A stretch of DNA of 20,390 nt, taken from the NCBI GenBank assembly GCA_964487195.1, contig CAZAPV010000013.1:1-20390 (forward strand). The letters run 5' to 3'. The notes below the pieces were generated by a model. The model had not been told where the DNA came from and searched no databases. It was given only the letters and a program-made list of their open reading frames with translations. The position numbers and the translations under genes are program-made. This DNA comes from CAZAPV01 sp964487195 (GTDB lineage Bacteria > Patescibacteriota > Patescibacteriia > SG8-24). The first letter of the stretch is position 1, and each line of letters starts with the position of its first letter. Positions 1 through 7,780 of this stretch are shown here, piece after piece.

Positions 1-2
1 AA

Positions 3-2318
3 GGGACGATCCGAACACAGATCCGCAAGATGGGTTCGTCGTGCGACTGGTCGCGCGAGGCGTACACGTTCGACGAGCCGCGGTCGCGCGCCGTGCGCGA
101 GATGTTCGCGCGCATGTACGGGGACGGCCTGATTTATCGCGGCAACCGCATCGTCAACTGGTGCCCGCGCTGCGAATCCACGCTCGCCGACGACGAGGTG
201 GAATATAAGGAAGAGAAGGGGGCGCTGTACTTCATGAAGTACGGGCCGTTTTCCGTCGCGACGACGCGTCCGGAGACGAAGCTCGGCGACACCGCGGTCG
301 CGGTGCATCCCGAGGACGCGCGATATAAGAAGTGGATCGGCAAAGAGTTCTCCGTGGATTTCGGTATCGGCCCACAACGGATCAAGGTGATCAGCGACAC
401 CGGCGTGGACATGAAGTTCGGTTCCGGCGTCGTCGGCGTCACGCCGGCGCATTCGGCGGTCGACTACGCCATGGCCGAGAAGAACATGCTCCCTGTCAAG
501 AAGGTGATCGGCGAGGACGGCAAGATGACCGCGCTCGCGGGAAAATACGCCGGGCTCGCGGTGCGCGACGCGCGCGAAAAATTCGTCGCCGATCTGCGCG
601 CCAAAGGTCTGATCGAAAAAACCGAGGAGATCAGCCACAACCTTTCGGTCTGCTACCGCTGCGGCACGCCGATCGAACCGCTCACGTCGCGCCAGTGGTT
701 CGTCGACGTGGACCGCGTCATTCCGAAATACAAGAAATCGCTCAAGCAGCTCGGACTCGACGTCGTGCGGAAAGGGAAGATCGGGATCATTCCCGACCGT
801 TTCGAGAAGGTGTACTCGCACTGGATGAAAAATCTGCACGATTGGTGCATCTCGCGGCAGATATGGTTCGGTCATCGTGTTCCGGTCTGGTATTGCGAGG
901 AGTGTTACATTGAGGAGGACGGCGAGACGCTCGCCGGCGCCGCGGCAAAAGAAACGCGCAGCCACACCGGGATCATCGTCGCGGTCGATCCGCCGACGCG
1001 CTGCCCCACCTGCGAGCGCACGAAGGGACTGACGACGCTCACGCAGGACACCGACACGCTCGACACATGGTTTTCGTCCGGCACGTGGACGTTCACGACG
1101 TTGGGGTGGCCCGAAAAAACGAAAGACCTGAAGCGGTTTCATCCGACGCAGGTGCTCGAAACCGGCTACGACATCCTGTTCCTCTGGGTGTCGCGGATGA
1201 TTTTTATGTCGTTGTACGCGCTCGGCGAAATCCCGTTCGAAAAAATCTATCTGCACGGCCTCGTGCGCGACGAGCAGGGCCGCAAGATGTCGAAGTCGCT
1301 CGAAAACATCATCGATCCGCTCGACGTCGCGGCAAAATACGGCACCGATGCGGTGCGGCTGTCGCTCGTGATCGGCAACACGCCGGGCAACGATCTCAAG
1401 ATGTCCGAAGAGAAGATCGGCTACTTCCGCAATTTCGCGAACAAGCTGTGGAACATCAGCCGATTCATCCAGATCACTTCGGGAGCGATCCGCGCGCCGA
1501 AAAAGAAACCGGCGGCGAAGACGCTCGCGGATACATGGATCCTCGGACGACTCGACGACGTGATCCGAAGCGTGACGAACGACATCGAGACGTACAATCT
1601 GTCGCGGCCGGGCGAGACGCTGCGCGATTTCACATGGAACGAACTCGCCGACTGGTATCTCGAGATCGCCAAGATCGAAGGCGGTAAAGACGAGATGCTC
1701 GCGTACCTGCTCCATACGCTGCTCAAACTGTGGCATCCGTTCATGCCGTTCGTCACCGAGGAGATTTACGGACGGCTGTTCGCGAAAGGTGACGGCGATT
1801 TCCTGATGATCGCCCCATGGCCGAAGGCGGGCGCGAAGGGGGCGAAAAAAGCGGACGCGAATTGGGGTACGCTGCGCGACGTCGTCGGCGCGATCAGGAA
1901 CATTCGCGCCACATATAAGGTAGAGCCGGGCAAGACGGTCGACGCGATCCTGTACGGCGGTAAGAAAACCGCCATGCTCACGAAACACACTGCGATGATC
2001 AAAGGGCTCGCACGCGTCGGGAAGCTGGAGGTCAGCGCCAAAGGAAAACGTCCGGCGAAAGCCGCGAGCGCGGTGGTCGCCGGCGTGCAGATCTTCGTGC
2101 CGCTCGGCTCGCTCGTCGACGCGGACGCGGAGAAGAAACGTTTGACTGAAGAATTGGCAGAGGCGCACGTTTATCTCGCATCACTTGAGAAAAAACTTTC
2201 TAACGAAGAGTTCACCAGGCGCGCGCCGCCCGCCGTCGTCGTCGGGGAGCGCGAGAAACTGCGGCTGCAAAAAGAGAAAGTCGAAAAGCTGCACGAACAG
2301 CTGAAAGCGTTGGATTGA
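3..2318 (+). CDS. valS: Valyl-tRNA synthetase, C-terminal 771 residues (5' end outside window)
   Basis: Class I aminoacyl-tRNA synthetase that charges tRNA-Val in the cytoplasm. The reading frame is open from base 3, so the start codon and the HIGH motif lie upstream. An ATG at base 30 sits inside a conserved region (MGSSCDWSRE) and is not the start. Visible in order are the CP1 editing domain (TTRPETKLGDTAV), Cys-X2-Cys pairs suggesting zinc knuckles (CPRC near base 160, CYRC near 650, CEEC near 895, CPTC near 1002), the catalytic segment DTWFSSGTWTF, the KMSKS loop (RKMSKSLEN near base 1280), the anticodon-binding helical domain, and a C-terminal charged coiled coil typical of the ValRS tRNA-binding arm (from about base 2110). 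It is followed by tyrS and argS on the same strand. Family assignment is very secure; only the N-terminus is missing. Confidence 0.97.
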   Translation, partial: GTIRTQIRKMGSSCDWSREAYTFDEPRSRAVREMFARMYGDGLIYRGNRIVNWCPRCESTLADDEVEYKEEKGALYFMKYGPFSVATTRPETKLGDTAVAVHPEDARYKKWIGKEFSVDFGIGPQRIKVISDTGVDMKFGSGVVGVTPAHSAVDYAMAEKNMLPVKKVIGEDGKMTALAGKYAGLAVRDAREKFVADLRAKGLIEKTEEISHNLSVCYRCGTPIEPLTSRQWFVDVDRVIPKYKKSLKQLGLDVVRKGKIGIIPDRFEKVYSHWMKNLHDWCISRQIWFGHRVPVWYCEECYIEEDGETLAGAAAKETRSHTGIIVAVDPPTRCPTCERTKGLTTLTQDTDTLDTWFSSGTWTFTTLGWPEKTKDLKRFHPTQVLETGYDILFLWVSRMIFMSLYALGEIPFEKIYLHGLVRDEQGRKMSKSLENIIDPLDVAAKYGTDAVRLSLVIGNTPGNDLKMSEEKIGYFRNFANKLWNISRFIQITSGAIRAPKKKPAAKTLADTWILGRLDDVIRSVTNDIETYNLSRPGETLRDFTWNELADWYLEIAKIEGGKDEMLAYLLHTLLKLWHPFMPFVTEEIYGRLFAKGDGDFLMIAPWPKAGAKGAKKADANWGTLRDVVGAIRNIRATYKVEPGKTVDAILYGGKKTAMLTKHTAMIKGLARVGKLEVSAKGKRPAKAASAVVAGVQIFVPLGSLVDADAEKKRLTEELAEAHVYLASLEKKLSNEEFTRRAPPAVVVGEREKLRLQKEKVEKLHEQLKALD

Positions 2319-2369
2319 TTGCGCCGCCTTTCTTTTTCGGTCAAATCCCGCTACATTTTCAGGGTATTT

Positions 2370-3578
2370 ATGGCCGTCTCCACCGACCGGAACAAAATCG
2401 ACCGGCTGCTGTCGCGCCGCGTCGCCGAAACGATCGTCGCCGACTCGCTTCGCAAGAAGCTGCTTTCGGGTAAACCGCTGCGCGTGAAGTTCGGCGCGGA
2501 CCCGACGTCGCCCGACCTCCATCTCGGCCACGCGGTCGCGCTCGGCAAACTGCGCGAATTCCAGGACCTCGGCCACAAGGTCGTGTTCATCATCGGCGAT
2601 TACACCGCGATGATCGGCGACCCGACCGGCAAATCGAAGACGCGCCCGATCCTTTCGGAAAAAGAGGTGAAGGTGAACGCCAAAACGTACCTCGCGCAGG
2701 TCGGCAAGATTCTGGATCTCAAAAAAACCGAGGTGCGCAAGAACAGCGAATGGTTCGCGAAGATGCGCATGGCCGACGTCATCCGGCTCGCGTCGCAGTT
2801 CACCGTCGCGCGCATGATCGAGCGCGACGATTTCAGCGAGCGGATGAAAGGCGGCACGGACATCCACCTGCACGAACTGCTGTATCCCGCGATGCAGGCG
2901 TACGATTCGATCATGGTCGGCGCCGACGTCGAGGTGGGGGCGACCGATCAGAAATTCAACATCCTCGCCGGGCGCGACCTCCAGCGCAAGATGGGCAAAC
3001 CGGAACAGGACGTGCTGCTCGTCGGCCCGATCCTCGTCGGCACCGACGGCGCCAAGAAAATGTCGAAGTCGCTCGGGAATTACGTCGGGATCAGCGAGCC
3101 GTCCGACGACATGTACGGCAAGGTGATGTCGATCCCCGACGCGATCATGTGGGACTGGTTCGCGCTCACGACCGACCTCGATCAGAAAGAGATCGCGGAC
3201 CTGCGCACGTCCTGCGAGATTGGTCGGATGAATCCGCGCGACGCGAAGGCGCGTCTCGCCCGCGAGATCGTCGCCATGTACCATTCGGCAAACGCCGCCG
3301 CGACCGCGGAACAGCATTTCAAGAATTTGTTTCAGAAGAAAGAAACGCCTGATGACGTGCCGTCCGTCGCCACGGACGCGGGGGAGCGGGCGCTCGTCGA
3401 TCTGCTCGTCGAAACGAAACTCGCGTCGTCGAAGGGTGAGGCGCGGCGGCTGATCGTCCAGGGCGGCGTGAAAGTGGCCGGTGCGGTGGTCGCAAATCCT
3501 GACGCGACCGTGCGCATCGGGAAGGAACCGATGCTGATTCAGAAAGGGAAGCGCCATTTCGTCCATGTCCACGCTTGA
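2370..3578 (+). CDS. tyrS: Tyrosyl-tRNA synthetase
   Basis: Class I synthetase that charges tRNA-Tyr; 402 residues. The HIGH signature is HLGH at residues 51-54 after ADPTSPDL, and KMSKS is at residues 230-234. The C-terminal 60 or so residues form an S4-type RNA-binding domain (SSKGEARRLIVQGGVKV). The frame is open back to a TTG directly after the valS stop, but I chose ATG 2370: AGGG at 2361-2364 sits at Shine-Dalgarno distance and the protein then begins right before the conserved N-terminal helix. The gene lies 51 nt after valS and its last 14 nt overlap argS, so the three synthetases are probably co-transcribed. No T-box or other leader structure is visible upstream. Confidence 0.96.
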   Translation: MAVSTDRNKIDRLLSRRVAETIVADSLRKKLLSGKPLRVKFGADPTSPDLHLGHAVALGKLREFQDLGHKVVFIIGDYTAMIGDPTGKSKTRPILSEKEVKVNAKTYLAQVGKILDLKKTEVRKNSEWFAKMRMADVIRLASQFTVARMIERDDFSERMKGGTDIHLHELLYPAMQAYDSIMVGADVEVGATDQKFNILAGRDLQRKMGKPEQDVLLVGPILVGTDGAKKMSKSLGNYVGISEPSDDMYGKVMSIPDAIMWDWFALTTDLDQKEIADLRTSCEIGRMNPRDAKARLAREIVAMYHSANAAATAEQHFKNLFQKKETPDDVPSVATDAGERALVDLLVETKLASSKGEARRLIVQGGVKVAGAVVANPDATVRIGKEPMLIQKGKRHFVHVHA

Positions 3579-5259
3579 GAACGCCAAACAACAGATCGTC
3601 GCCATGCTCTCCGCCGCGCTGCCGGACGTCCCCGTCGCCGCGGCGGAGTTAGTGCAGACGCCGAACCGCGAGATGGGCGATCTCGCGTTCGCCTGTTTCG
3701 GCGCGGCGAAAGCGCTGAAGAAAAATCCGGCGCAGGTCGCGAAGGACGTCGCTGCGGCGCTCACGCCAAAGGGTCTCATCGCCAAAGCGGCCGCCGCCGG
3801 TCCGTACGTCAACTTTTTTTTCGACCGGAAATCGTTCTCGGCCGCGACGCTCGATGAAATGTTCGCCGCGCCGGATTCCTACGGCGTCGCGCCACCGCGG
3901 GAAGAACGCATCCTGATCGAATACGCCCAGCCGAACACGCACAAGGAGCTGCACGTCGGCCATCTGCGCAATCTCTGTCTCGGTCTCGCTGTCGTGAACC
4001 TCTGCCGCGCCGCGGGATACGACGCGGTGCCGATGAGCTACATCGGCGATATCGGCGCGCATGTCGCCAAATGCCTGTGGGCGTTCAAAAAAATCCATCA
4101 CGGCAAGGCGCCGGCAAGCGATCGCGGCAAATTCCTCGGCCAGGTGTACGCCGAAGCGTCGCGGCTCGTCGAAGAGAACCCAGCATATAAAGAAGAGATC
4201 GCCGAGGTGCAGCGCAAACTCGAGGCGCGCGACAAGGAGTGGGACAAGCTTTGGAAAGAGACGCGGCGATGGAGCCTCGATGAATTCAAAGAAGTGTTCG
4301 CCGAACTCGGCGCGCATTTCGACAAGGAGTACTTCGAATCCGACGTCGAAGAGGCGGGGAAAAAACTGGTGCGCGAGCTGGTGAAGAAAGGGATCGCGAA
4401 AACCGGCGAAGGAGGCGCGCTGATCGTCGATTTCGAGAGCGAAGGGCTCGGCGTGTTCCTCGTCTTGAAATCCGACGGCAGCGCGCTCTACTCCACCAAA
4501 GAGCTCGCGCTCGCCGAGAAGAAATTCGCCGACTATCCCGACGCGGTCGCGAGCGTGCACGTCGTCGACACCCGGCAGGCGCTGTACTTCAAACAGTTCT
4601 TCGCCACGCTGCGGCGCATGGGATTCAAAAAAGCGATGACGCATCTCGCCTACGAGTTCGTCACGCTCAAGGAAGGGGCGATGTCGTCGCGCAAAGGGAA
4701 CATCGTCACCTACGAGGATTTCCGGGACGAAGTGCGCCGCCGCGCGACAGAAGAGACCGGAAAGCGGCGCGACGAGTGGGACGCGGACAGGATCCGCGCG
4801 ACCGCGCGCGACATCGCCGACGCCGCGATGAAATTCGGGATGCTGAAGCAGGACATCGATAAGGCGATCGTCTTCGACATCGACGCCGCGCTCTCGTTCG
4901 ACGGCTATACCGGTCCGTACGTGCAGTATGCGCACGCGCGGCTCTCGTCGATCCTCGCAAAAACCGAGGATGCGCACGCGGCAGCCGGCACGGACGATGA
5001 ACGGGAGTACGCGCTCGTGCGCGCCGCGGCGGATTTCCCGCACATCGTCGCCGACGCCGCCCGCGATTATCGTCCGTCCCTGCTCTGCCAATATCTGTTC
5101 GAGTTCGCGCAGGCGGCGAACGGGTTCTATCGCGACGTGCCGGTGCTGAACGCCGACCATGCGGATCGCGCTCGCCGCCTCGCAATCGTCGCCGCCGCGC
5201 GAACGGTGCTCCGCCGCGGCCTCGGCATCCTTGGCATCGCCGCGCCGGAGGAGATGTAG
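3565..5259 (+). CDS. argS: Arginyl-tRNA synthetase
   Basis: Class I synthetase that charges tRNA-Arg; 564 residues, normal for bacterial ArgRS. The N-terminal Add-1 domain (residues 1-105, with the NREMGDLAF region) contacts the tRNA D-loop. The catalytic signature is HVGH at residues 130-133 inside NTHKELHVGHLRN. The KMSKS equivalent is MSSRKG at residues 373-378, the usual ArgRS variant. The C-terminal helical domain (YTGPYVQYAHAR onward) binds the anticodon. The start ATG 3565 lies inside the end of tyrS (14-nt overlap, different frame), which suggests translational coupling. A later ATG at 3604 would remove part of the conserved N-terminal domain. The stop is TAG at 5257-5259. Confidence 0.96.
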   Translation: MSTLENAKQQIVAMLSAALPDVPVAAAELVQTPNREMGDLAFACFGAAKALKKNPAQVAKDVAAALTPKGLIAKAAAAGPYVNFFFDRKSFSAATLDEMFAAPDSYGVAPPREERILIEYAQPNTHKELHVGHLRNLCLGLAVVNLCRAAGYDAVPMSYIGDIGAHVAKCLWAFKKIHHGKAPASDRGKFLGQVYAEASRLVEENPAYKEEIAEVQRKLEARDKEWDKLWKETRRWSLDEFKEVFAELGAHFDKEYFESDVEEAGKKLVRELVKKGIAKTGEGGALIVDFESEGLGVFLVLKSDGSALYSTKELALAEKKFADYPDAVASVHVVDTRQALYFKQFFATLRRMGFKKAMTHLAYEFVTLKEGAMSSRKGNIVTYEDFRDEVRRRATEETGKRRDEWDADRIRATARDIADAAMKFGMLKQDIDKAIVFDIDAALSFDGYTGPYVQYAHARLSSILAKTEDAHAAAGTDDEREYALVRAAADFPHIVADAARDYRPSLLCQYLFEFAQAANGFYRDVPVLNADHADRARRLAIVAAARTVLRRGLGILGIAAPEEM

Positions 5260-5279
5260 TCGGTAATGCACAGGCCGTT

Positions 5280-5307
5280 TTGACCATGATCGCGTCGGTG
5301 TTATACT
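5280..5307 (+). promoter_or_regulatory. Sigma-70-type promoter of the bactofilin gene
   Basis: TTGACC (5280-5285), a 16-nt spacer and TATACT (5302-5307). The predicted start is near 5314, giving a leader of about 36 nt before ATG 5350. It sits just after the argS stop, and I saw no terminator between argS and this promoter. Confidence 0.75.
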
Positions 5308-5349
5308 TCATTTAATCGAGCGCCCTGCTCGCGGATAATTTTATTCATT

Positions 5350-5832
5350 ATGTTCGAACGAAACGTTATGCCGAATCGCGACAACAATCATGAACCCGAA
5401 ACGATCATCGCCGCTTCCGTGAAACTGGAAGGCGATTTCGTGAGCCAGGGCAACGTGCTCATCGAAGGGGTGGTCGAAGGGAGTCTGAAGACCGAGCGCG
5501 ATCTTCGTGTCGGCGAACGCGCGACGATCGCGGCCGACGTCAGCGCGGCGAACGCCGTCGTCGCCGGCGAAGTGCGCGGGAACCTGACGGTCGCCGAACG
5601 GCTCGAGCTCGAACCGACGGCGCGCGTGTATGGCGACGTCAAGACGAAGGTGCTGATCGTCGCGAGCGGCGCGTCAGTGAACGGCAAGATCACGATGGGA
5701 CAGGAGACGGCGGTCGAACCGCGCCAGGCGAAAGCGGCGGCGAAAGTCGCGGAGGCGCACGCGGCGGAACGGGTGAAAGCGGCGGAGAAGAACGTCGAGA
5801 AAGAACACGTCGGCGCGTTCTTCGGCCGCTAA
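5350..5832 (+). CDS. Bactofilin family protein
   Basis: Small cytoskeletal protein of the bactofilin family (PF04519, formerly DUF583), 160 residues. Bactofilins polymerise without nucleotide at the membrane and organise cell-shape or envelope enzymes. Residues about 15-120 show the repeating short beta-strand pattern of the bactofilin beta-helix: LEGDFVSQGNVLIEGVVEG, then RVGERATIAADV, VVAGEVRGNLTVAERLEL and ARVYGDVKTKVLIVASGASV. The tail from about residue 115 is Ala/Lys/Glu-rich and probably disordered or helical. ATG 5350 is taken as the start; ATG 5368 (MPNRDNNHE) is an equally plausible start, since neither has a Shine-Dalgarno sequence. A strong promoter lies upstream, and the next gene begins 6 nt after the stop. 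Confidence 0.88.
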   Translation: MFERNVMPNRDNNHEPETIIAASVKLEGDFVSQGNVLIEGVVEGSLKTERDLRVGERATIAADVSAANAVVAGEVRGNLTVAERLELEPTARVYGDVKTKVLIVASGASVNGKITMGQETAVEPRQAKAAAKVAEAHAAERVKAAEKNVEKEHVGAFFGR

Positions 5833-5838
5833 ACGTCG

Positions 5839-6621
5839 ATGTACTACTACCTCTACGACACCTTCCTGACGGAGAAGAAATACGAGCGCGTCCTCGCCGC
5901 AGTCGAGACGCGGCTCACCGATTTGGGCATCAGCGGAAAGATCGGCCGGCTCACCCCGTTCACGAACGCGCGGGGATTGATCCGCGACGAGAGCAGCCGC
6001 GGCGTCCAGACCGTGGTGGTCGTGGGGAACGACGAGACGATCGCAAAAGTGGTCGACGGGATCGGCGATGCGAAGATGACGCTCGGGATCATTCCGATCG
6101 GCGCGCCGTCGGCGATCGCGCGTTCGCTCGGCATCCCGGAAGGCGAAGGGGCGTGCGACGTGCTGTCGAAACGGATAACGCAGAAGATCGATCTCGGGAT
6201 GGTCAACGGCAAATTTTTCCTGTCGCACGTGCGGATCCCCGGCGGCACGGTGACGCTGCAAGGCGACGGCAAATACCGGATCACGACGCTCGTATCCGAT
6301 TGCGAGATCATCGTGAGCAACCTGCGCGGCGAAGAGATGGCGGAAGACGGCCGCGAAGGATGCCGCGGCGGCGATCCGATGGACGGACTGCTCGACACGC
6401 TGATCACGCCGAAGCAGGGGACGCTCGGCGGGATCTTCGGGCGCAAGGAAGACTACGCGTCGAGCGTCATTCCGCTGCGCAAGATTTCGGTGACCAGTCC
6501 CGATCCGATCTCCATCGTCGCCGACGGCCGCGAGTTCACCCACAATTCGCTGTCGATCGAAATCGCGCCGGACAAACTGAAAATCATCACCGGTCGGGCG
6601 AGGACGTTCGCCCAGGCCTGA
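5839..6621 (+). CDS. Diacylglycerol kinase/NAD kinase-fold protein with altered nucleotide motifs
   Basis: 260 residues. The first half resembles the DAGK catalytic domain (PF00781): a beta-alpha segment ending VVVVGNDET (residues 59-67), then LGIIPIGAPSAIARSLGIP, matching the usual order of a glycine-rich nucleotide loop followed by the LGIIP block. The C-terminal half is beta-rich and ends with a VADGREF segment resembling the DAGK family's second domain. Family members would phosphorylate a lipid using ATP at the membrane. The normal GGDGT is GNDET here and the usual GTxNDFAR is GAPSAIAR, so activity or substrate may differ from true DAGK. It follows the bactofilin gene by 6 nt, so it is probably in the same transcript. 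No signal peptide or membrane segment is seen. Confidence 0.65.
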   Translation: MYYYLYDTFLTEKKYERVLAAVETRLTDLGISGKIGRLTPFTNARGLIRDESSRGVQTVVVVGNDETIAKVVDGIGDAKMTLGIIPIGAPSAIARSLGIPEGEGACDVLSKRITQKIDLGMVNGKFFLSHVRIPGGTVTLQGDGKYRITTLVSDCEIIVSNLRGEEMAEDGREGCRGGDPMDGLLDTLITPKQGTLGGIFGRKEDYASSVIPLRKISVTSPDPISIVADGREFTHNSLSIEIAPDKLKIITGRARTFAQA

Positions 6622-6623
6622 CC

Positions 6624-6652
6624 TTGCCAGAATCGCGGAGAACGTGTACTCT
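6624..6652 (+). promoter_or_regulatory. Promoter of tRNA-Leu
   Basis: TTGCCA (6624-6629), a 17-nt spacer and TACTCT (6647-6652). Transcription should start near 6659, about 5 nt before the mature tRNA 5' end at 6664. It begins 3 nt after the stop of the preceding gene. Confidence 0.65.
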
Positions 6653-6663
6653 CTGCAGACCGT

Positions 6664-6750
6664 GCGGACGTGGCGAAATTGGCAGACGCACCAGCTTGAG
6701 GGGCTGGCGGGGGCAACCTCATGAGGGTTCAAATCCCTCCGTCCGCACCA
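6664..6750 (+). tRNA. tRNA-Leu (anticodon GAG)
   Basis: 87-nt class II tRNA. The acceptor stem GCGGACG pairs with CGTCCGC (6741-6747), followed by discriminator A and an encoded CCA (6748-6750 are the last bases). The anticodon stem CCAGC/GCTGG closes the loop TTGAGGG, giving anticodon GAG, which reads Leu CUC/CUU. A long variable arm of about 15 nt, typical of tRNA-Leu, precedes the T arm GAGGG-TTCAAAT-CCCTC. An intrinsic terminator lies 8 nt downstream. Confidence 0.96.
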
Positions 6751-6758
6751 TGAAAATA

Positions 6759-6781
6759 CCCGGCGCATGCTGGGCGTTTTT
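6759..6781 (+). terminator. Intrinsic terminator after tRNA-Leu
   Basis: CCCGGC (6759-6764), loop GCAT, GCTGGG (6769-6774) with one G-U pair, then CG and five T (6777-6781). It separates tRNA-Leu from the promoter of tRNA-Val. Confidence 0.75.
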
Positions 6782-6788
6782 GTATCCA

Positions 6789-6818
6789 TTGCTCGGTCGG
6801 TCGTCGCTGCGCTATACT
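6789..6818 (+). promoter_or_regulatory. Promoter of tRNA-Val and downstream genes
   Basis: TTGCTC (6789-6794), an 18-nt spacer and TATACT (6813-6818). The predicted start is near 6825, about 11 nt before the mature tRNA. Confidence 0.7.
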
Positions 6819-6835
6819 CAAGCAGGACGAGGCTC

Positions 6836-6912
6836 GGACGATTAGCTCAGCTGGTTAGAGCGCCTCGTTTACACCGAGGAGGTCGTAGGTTCGACTCCTA
6901 CATCGTCCACCA
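6836..6912 (+). tRNA. tRNA-Val (anticodon TAC)
   Basis: 77-nt tRNA. The acceptor stem GGACGAT pairs with ATCGTCC, followed by A73 and an encoded CCA (6910-6912). The anticodon stem CCTCG/CGAGG closes the loop TTTACAC, giving anticodon TAC (UAC), Val. The T arm is GTAGG-TTCGACT-CCTAC and the D arm contains AGCTCAGCTGGTTAGAGC. No terminator follows: a protein start codon lies 4 nt after the CCA, so the primary transcript is probably a tRNA-mRNA hybrid. Confidence 0.97.
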
Positions 6913-6916
6913 CCCT

Positions 6917-7186
6917 ATGACTTTGCTTCGCATCCTCGGCGGGGTCGCGCTCATGGCGATCGGCACCGTCTTCGTCATCAAGAGCGAGTGGCTGCTCCGG
7001 AATTTCGGAACGGTCGCGTGGGCGGAGGAGCATCTCGGTTTCGAAGGGGGATCGCGACTGTTTTACAAACTGCTCGGCGTGCTCGTCGCGATCATCGGGA
7101 TTTTGATGGCGACGGGATTGCTCGGGGGATTGCTGCTCGCCACCGTCGGCCGATTGTTTTTGCCGCCGGGCGCGCAGCCACAGTGA
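6917..7186 (+). CDS. Small two-helix membrane protein, unknown function
   Basis: 89 residues, no function recognised. A hydrophobic segment at about residues 4-22 (LRILGGVALMAIGTVFVI) is followed by a short charged stretch with WAEEHLG and GGSRLFYKL. A second long hydrophobic region covers about residues 50-80, which could be one long or two short helices. The EEHLG...GGSRLFYK pattern matches, from memory, a small conserved protein common in Patescibacteria. ATG 6917 is only 4 nt after the tRNA-Val CCA and has no Shine-Dalgarno. The frame is open further upstream through the tRNA, but starting there would translate the tRNA and is implausible. The next gene begins 2 nt after the stop. Confidence 0.8.
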   Translation: MTLLRILGGVALMAIGTVFVIKSEWLLRNFGTVAWAEEHLGFEGGSRLFYKLLGVLVAIIGILMATGLLGGLLLATVGRLFLPPGAQPQ

Positions 7187-7188
7187 TT

Positions 7189-7743
7189 ATGCCGTACATT
7201 CCGACCGGCAAAGAATTGATCGACCCGTTCCGGCTGCTCGAAGACGCGGGGATCCGCGCGGGGATGGCCGTCGCGGATTTCGGCTGCGGGACGCTCGGTC
7301 ATTACGTGTTTCCCGCCGCGCGCCTCGTCGGGCCGGAGGGCCGCGTGGAGGCCGTGGACATTTTGAAGTCGGTGCTGAACGGGATCGAGAACAGGATGAA
7401 ACTGGATGGCGCGACGAACGTCGAGGCGATCTGGGGCGACCTCGAGCGGCCGGGCGGCGTGAAGCTGCCGAACGATTCGATCGACATGGGGCTGCTCATC
7501 AACAATTTATTCCTTTCGAAACAAAAGGCCGCGATGGTGCGCGAGTGCGTGCGCATGGTCAAACCGGGCGGCATTTTCGTTCTCGTCGACTGGAAACCGA
7601 CCGGGATCAGCTTCGGTCCGCCGCCCGGCTCGCGCGTCGCGCCGGAGGACGCGAAAAAATTAGCGCTCGACGCCGGCCTCGCGTTCGTGAAAGATCTGTC
7701 GCCCGGGAAGTACCATTACGGCTTTCTGTTCAAGAAGCCGTAA
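7189..7743 (+). CDS. SAM-dependent methyltransferase (class I fold)
   Basis: 184 residues. Motif I, the S-adenosylmethionine-binding loop, is VADFGCGTLG (residues 28-37). An acidic residue at the end of strand 2 (VEAVDI) should bind the SAM ribose. The block WGDLERPGGVKLPNDSIDMGLL is motif II-like, and VKPGGIFVLVDWKP is the strand-5 region of UbiE/Methyltransf_11/31-type enzymes. The substrate is unknown. It begins 2 nt after the stop of the 89-aa membrane protein (TGA-TT-ATG) and ends just before an intrinsic terminator, so it is the last gene of the tRNA-Val transcript. The frame is open upstream of 7189 but overlaps the preceding gene; MPYIPTGKEL is a natural N-terminus. Confidence 0.85.
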   Translation: MPYIPTGKELIDPFRLLEDAGIRAGMAVADFGCGTLGHYVFPAARLVGPEGRVEAVDILKSVLNGIENRMKLDGATNVEAIWGDLERPGGVKLPNDSIDMGLLINNLFLSKQKAAMVRECVRMVKPGGIFVLVDWKPTGISFGPPPGSRVAPEDAKKLALDAGLAFVKDLSPGKYHYGFLFKKP

Positions 7744-7745
7744 CA

Positions 7746-7775
7746 GGGCGCTTGCGTTTTCGCGGCGCCTTTTTT
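7746..7775 (+). terminator. Intrinsic terminator after the methyltransferase gene
   Basis: GGGCGC (7746-7751) pairs with GCGCCT (7765-7770, one G-U), with an inner GCG-TTTT-CGC helix. The T run is 7770-7775. A promoter for the next gene is embedded in the same bases. Confidence 0.75.
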
Positions 7776-7780
7776 ACAAT
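7752..7780 (+). promoter_or_regulatory. Promoter of the 141-aa membrane protein gene, inside the terminator
   Basis: TTGCGT (7752-7757), a 17-nt spacer and TACAAT (7775-7780). The -35 box is in the terminator hairpin and the -10 starts on its last T. The predicted start is near 7787, giving a leader of about 25 nt. Confidence 0.6.

Noticed and set aside
2329..2357. Possible promoter before tyrS (TACATT as -10)
   Set aside because: The -35 region TTTCTT matches only two bases of the consensus, so it was not listed as a feature.
2319..2369. TTG start for tyrS directly after the valS stop, adding 17 residues
   Set aside because: ATG 2370 has AGGG at proper distance and the extra residues are not typical of TyrRS.
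2181..3812. Long open frame on the minus strand opposite tyrS (543 codons)
   Set aside because: It lies entirely opposite well-identified genes. High GC at third codon positions removes stops from one antisense frame; the translation is rich in Arg, His and Asp and matches no family.
3649..5271. Long minus-strand frame opposite argS (540 codons)
   Set aside because: Same cause: a mirror of the argS codon pattern, no recognisable domain and no start signal.
5260..5349. T-box, riboswitch or terminator after argS
   Set aside because: Only a promoter is visible; no conserved riboswitch core, specifier loop or hairpin with T run was found.
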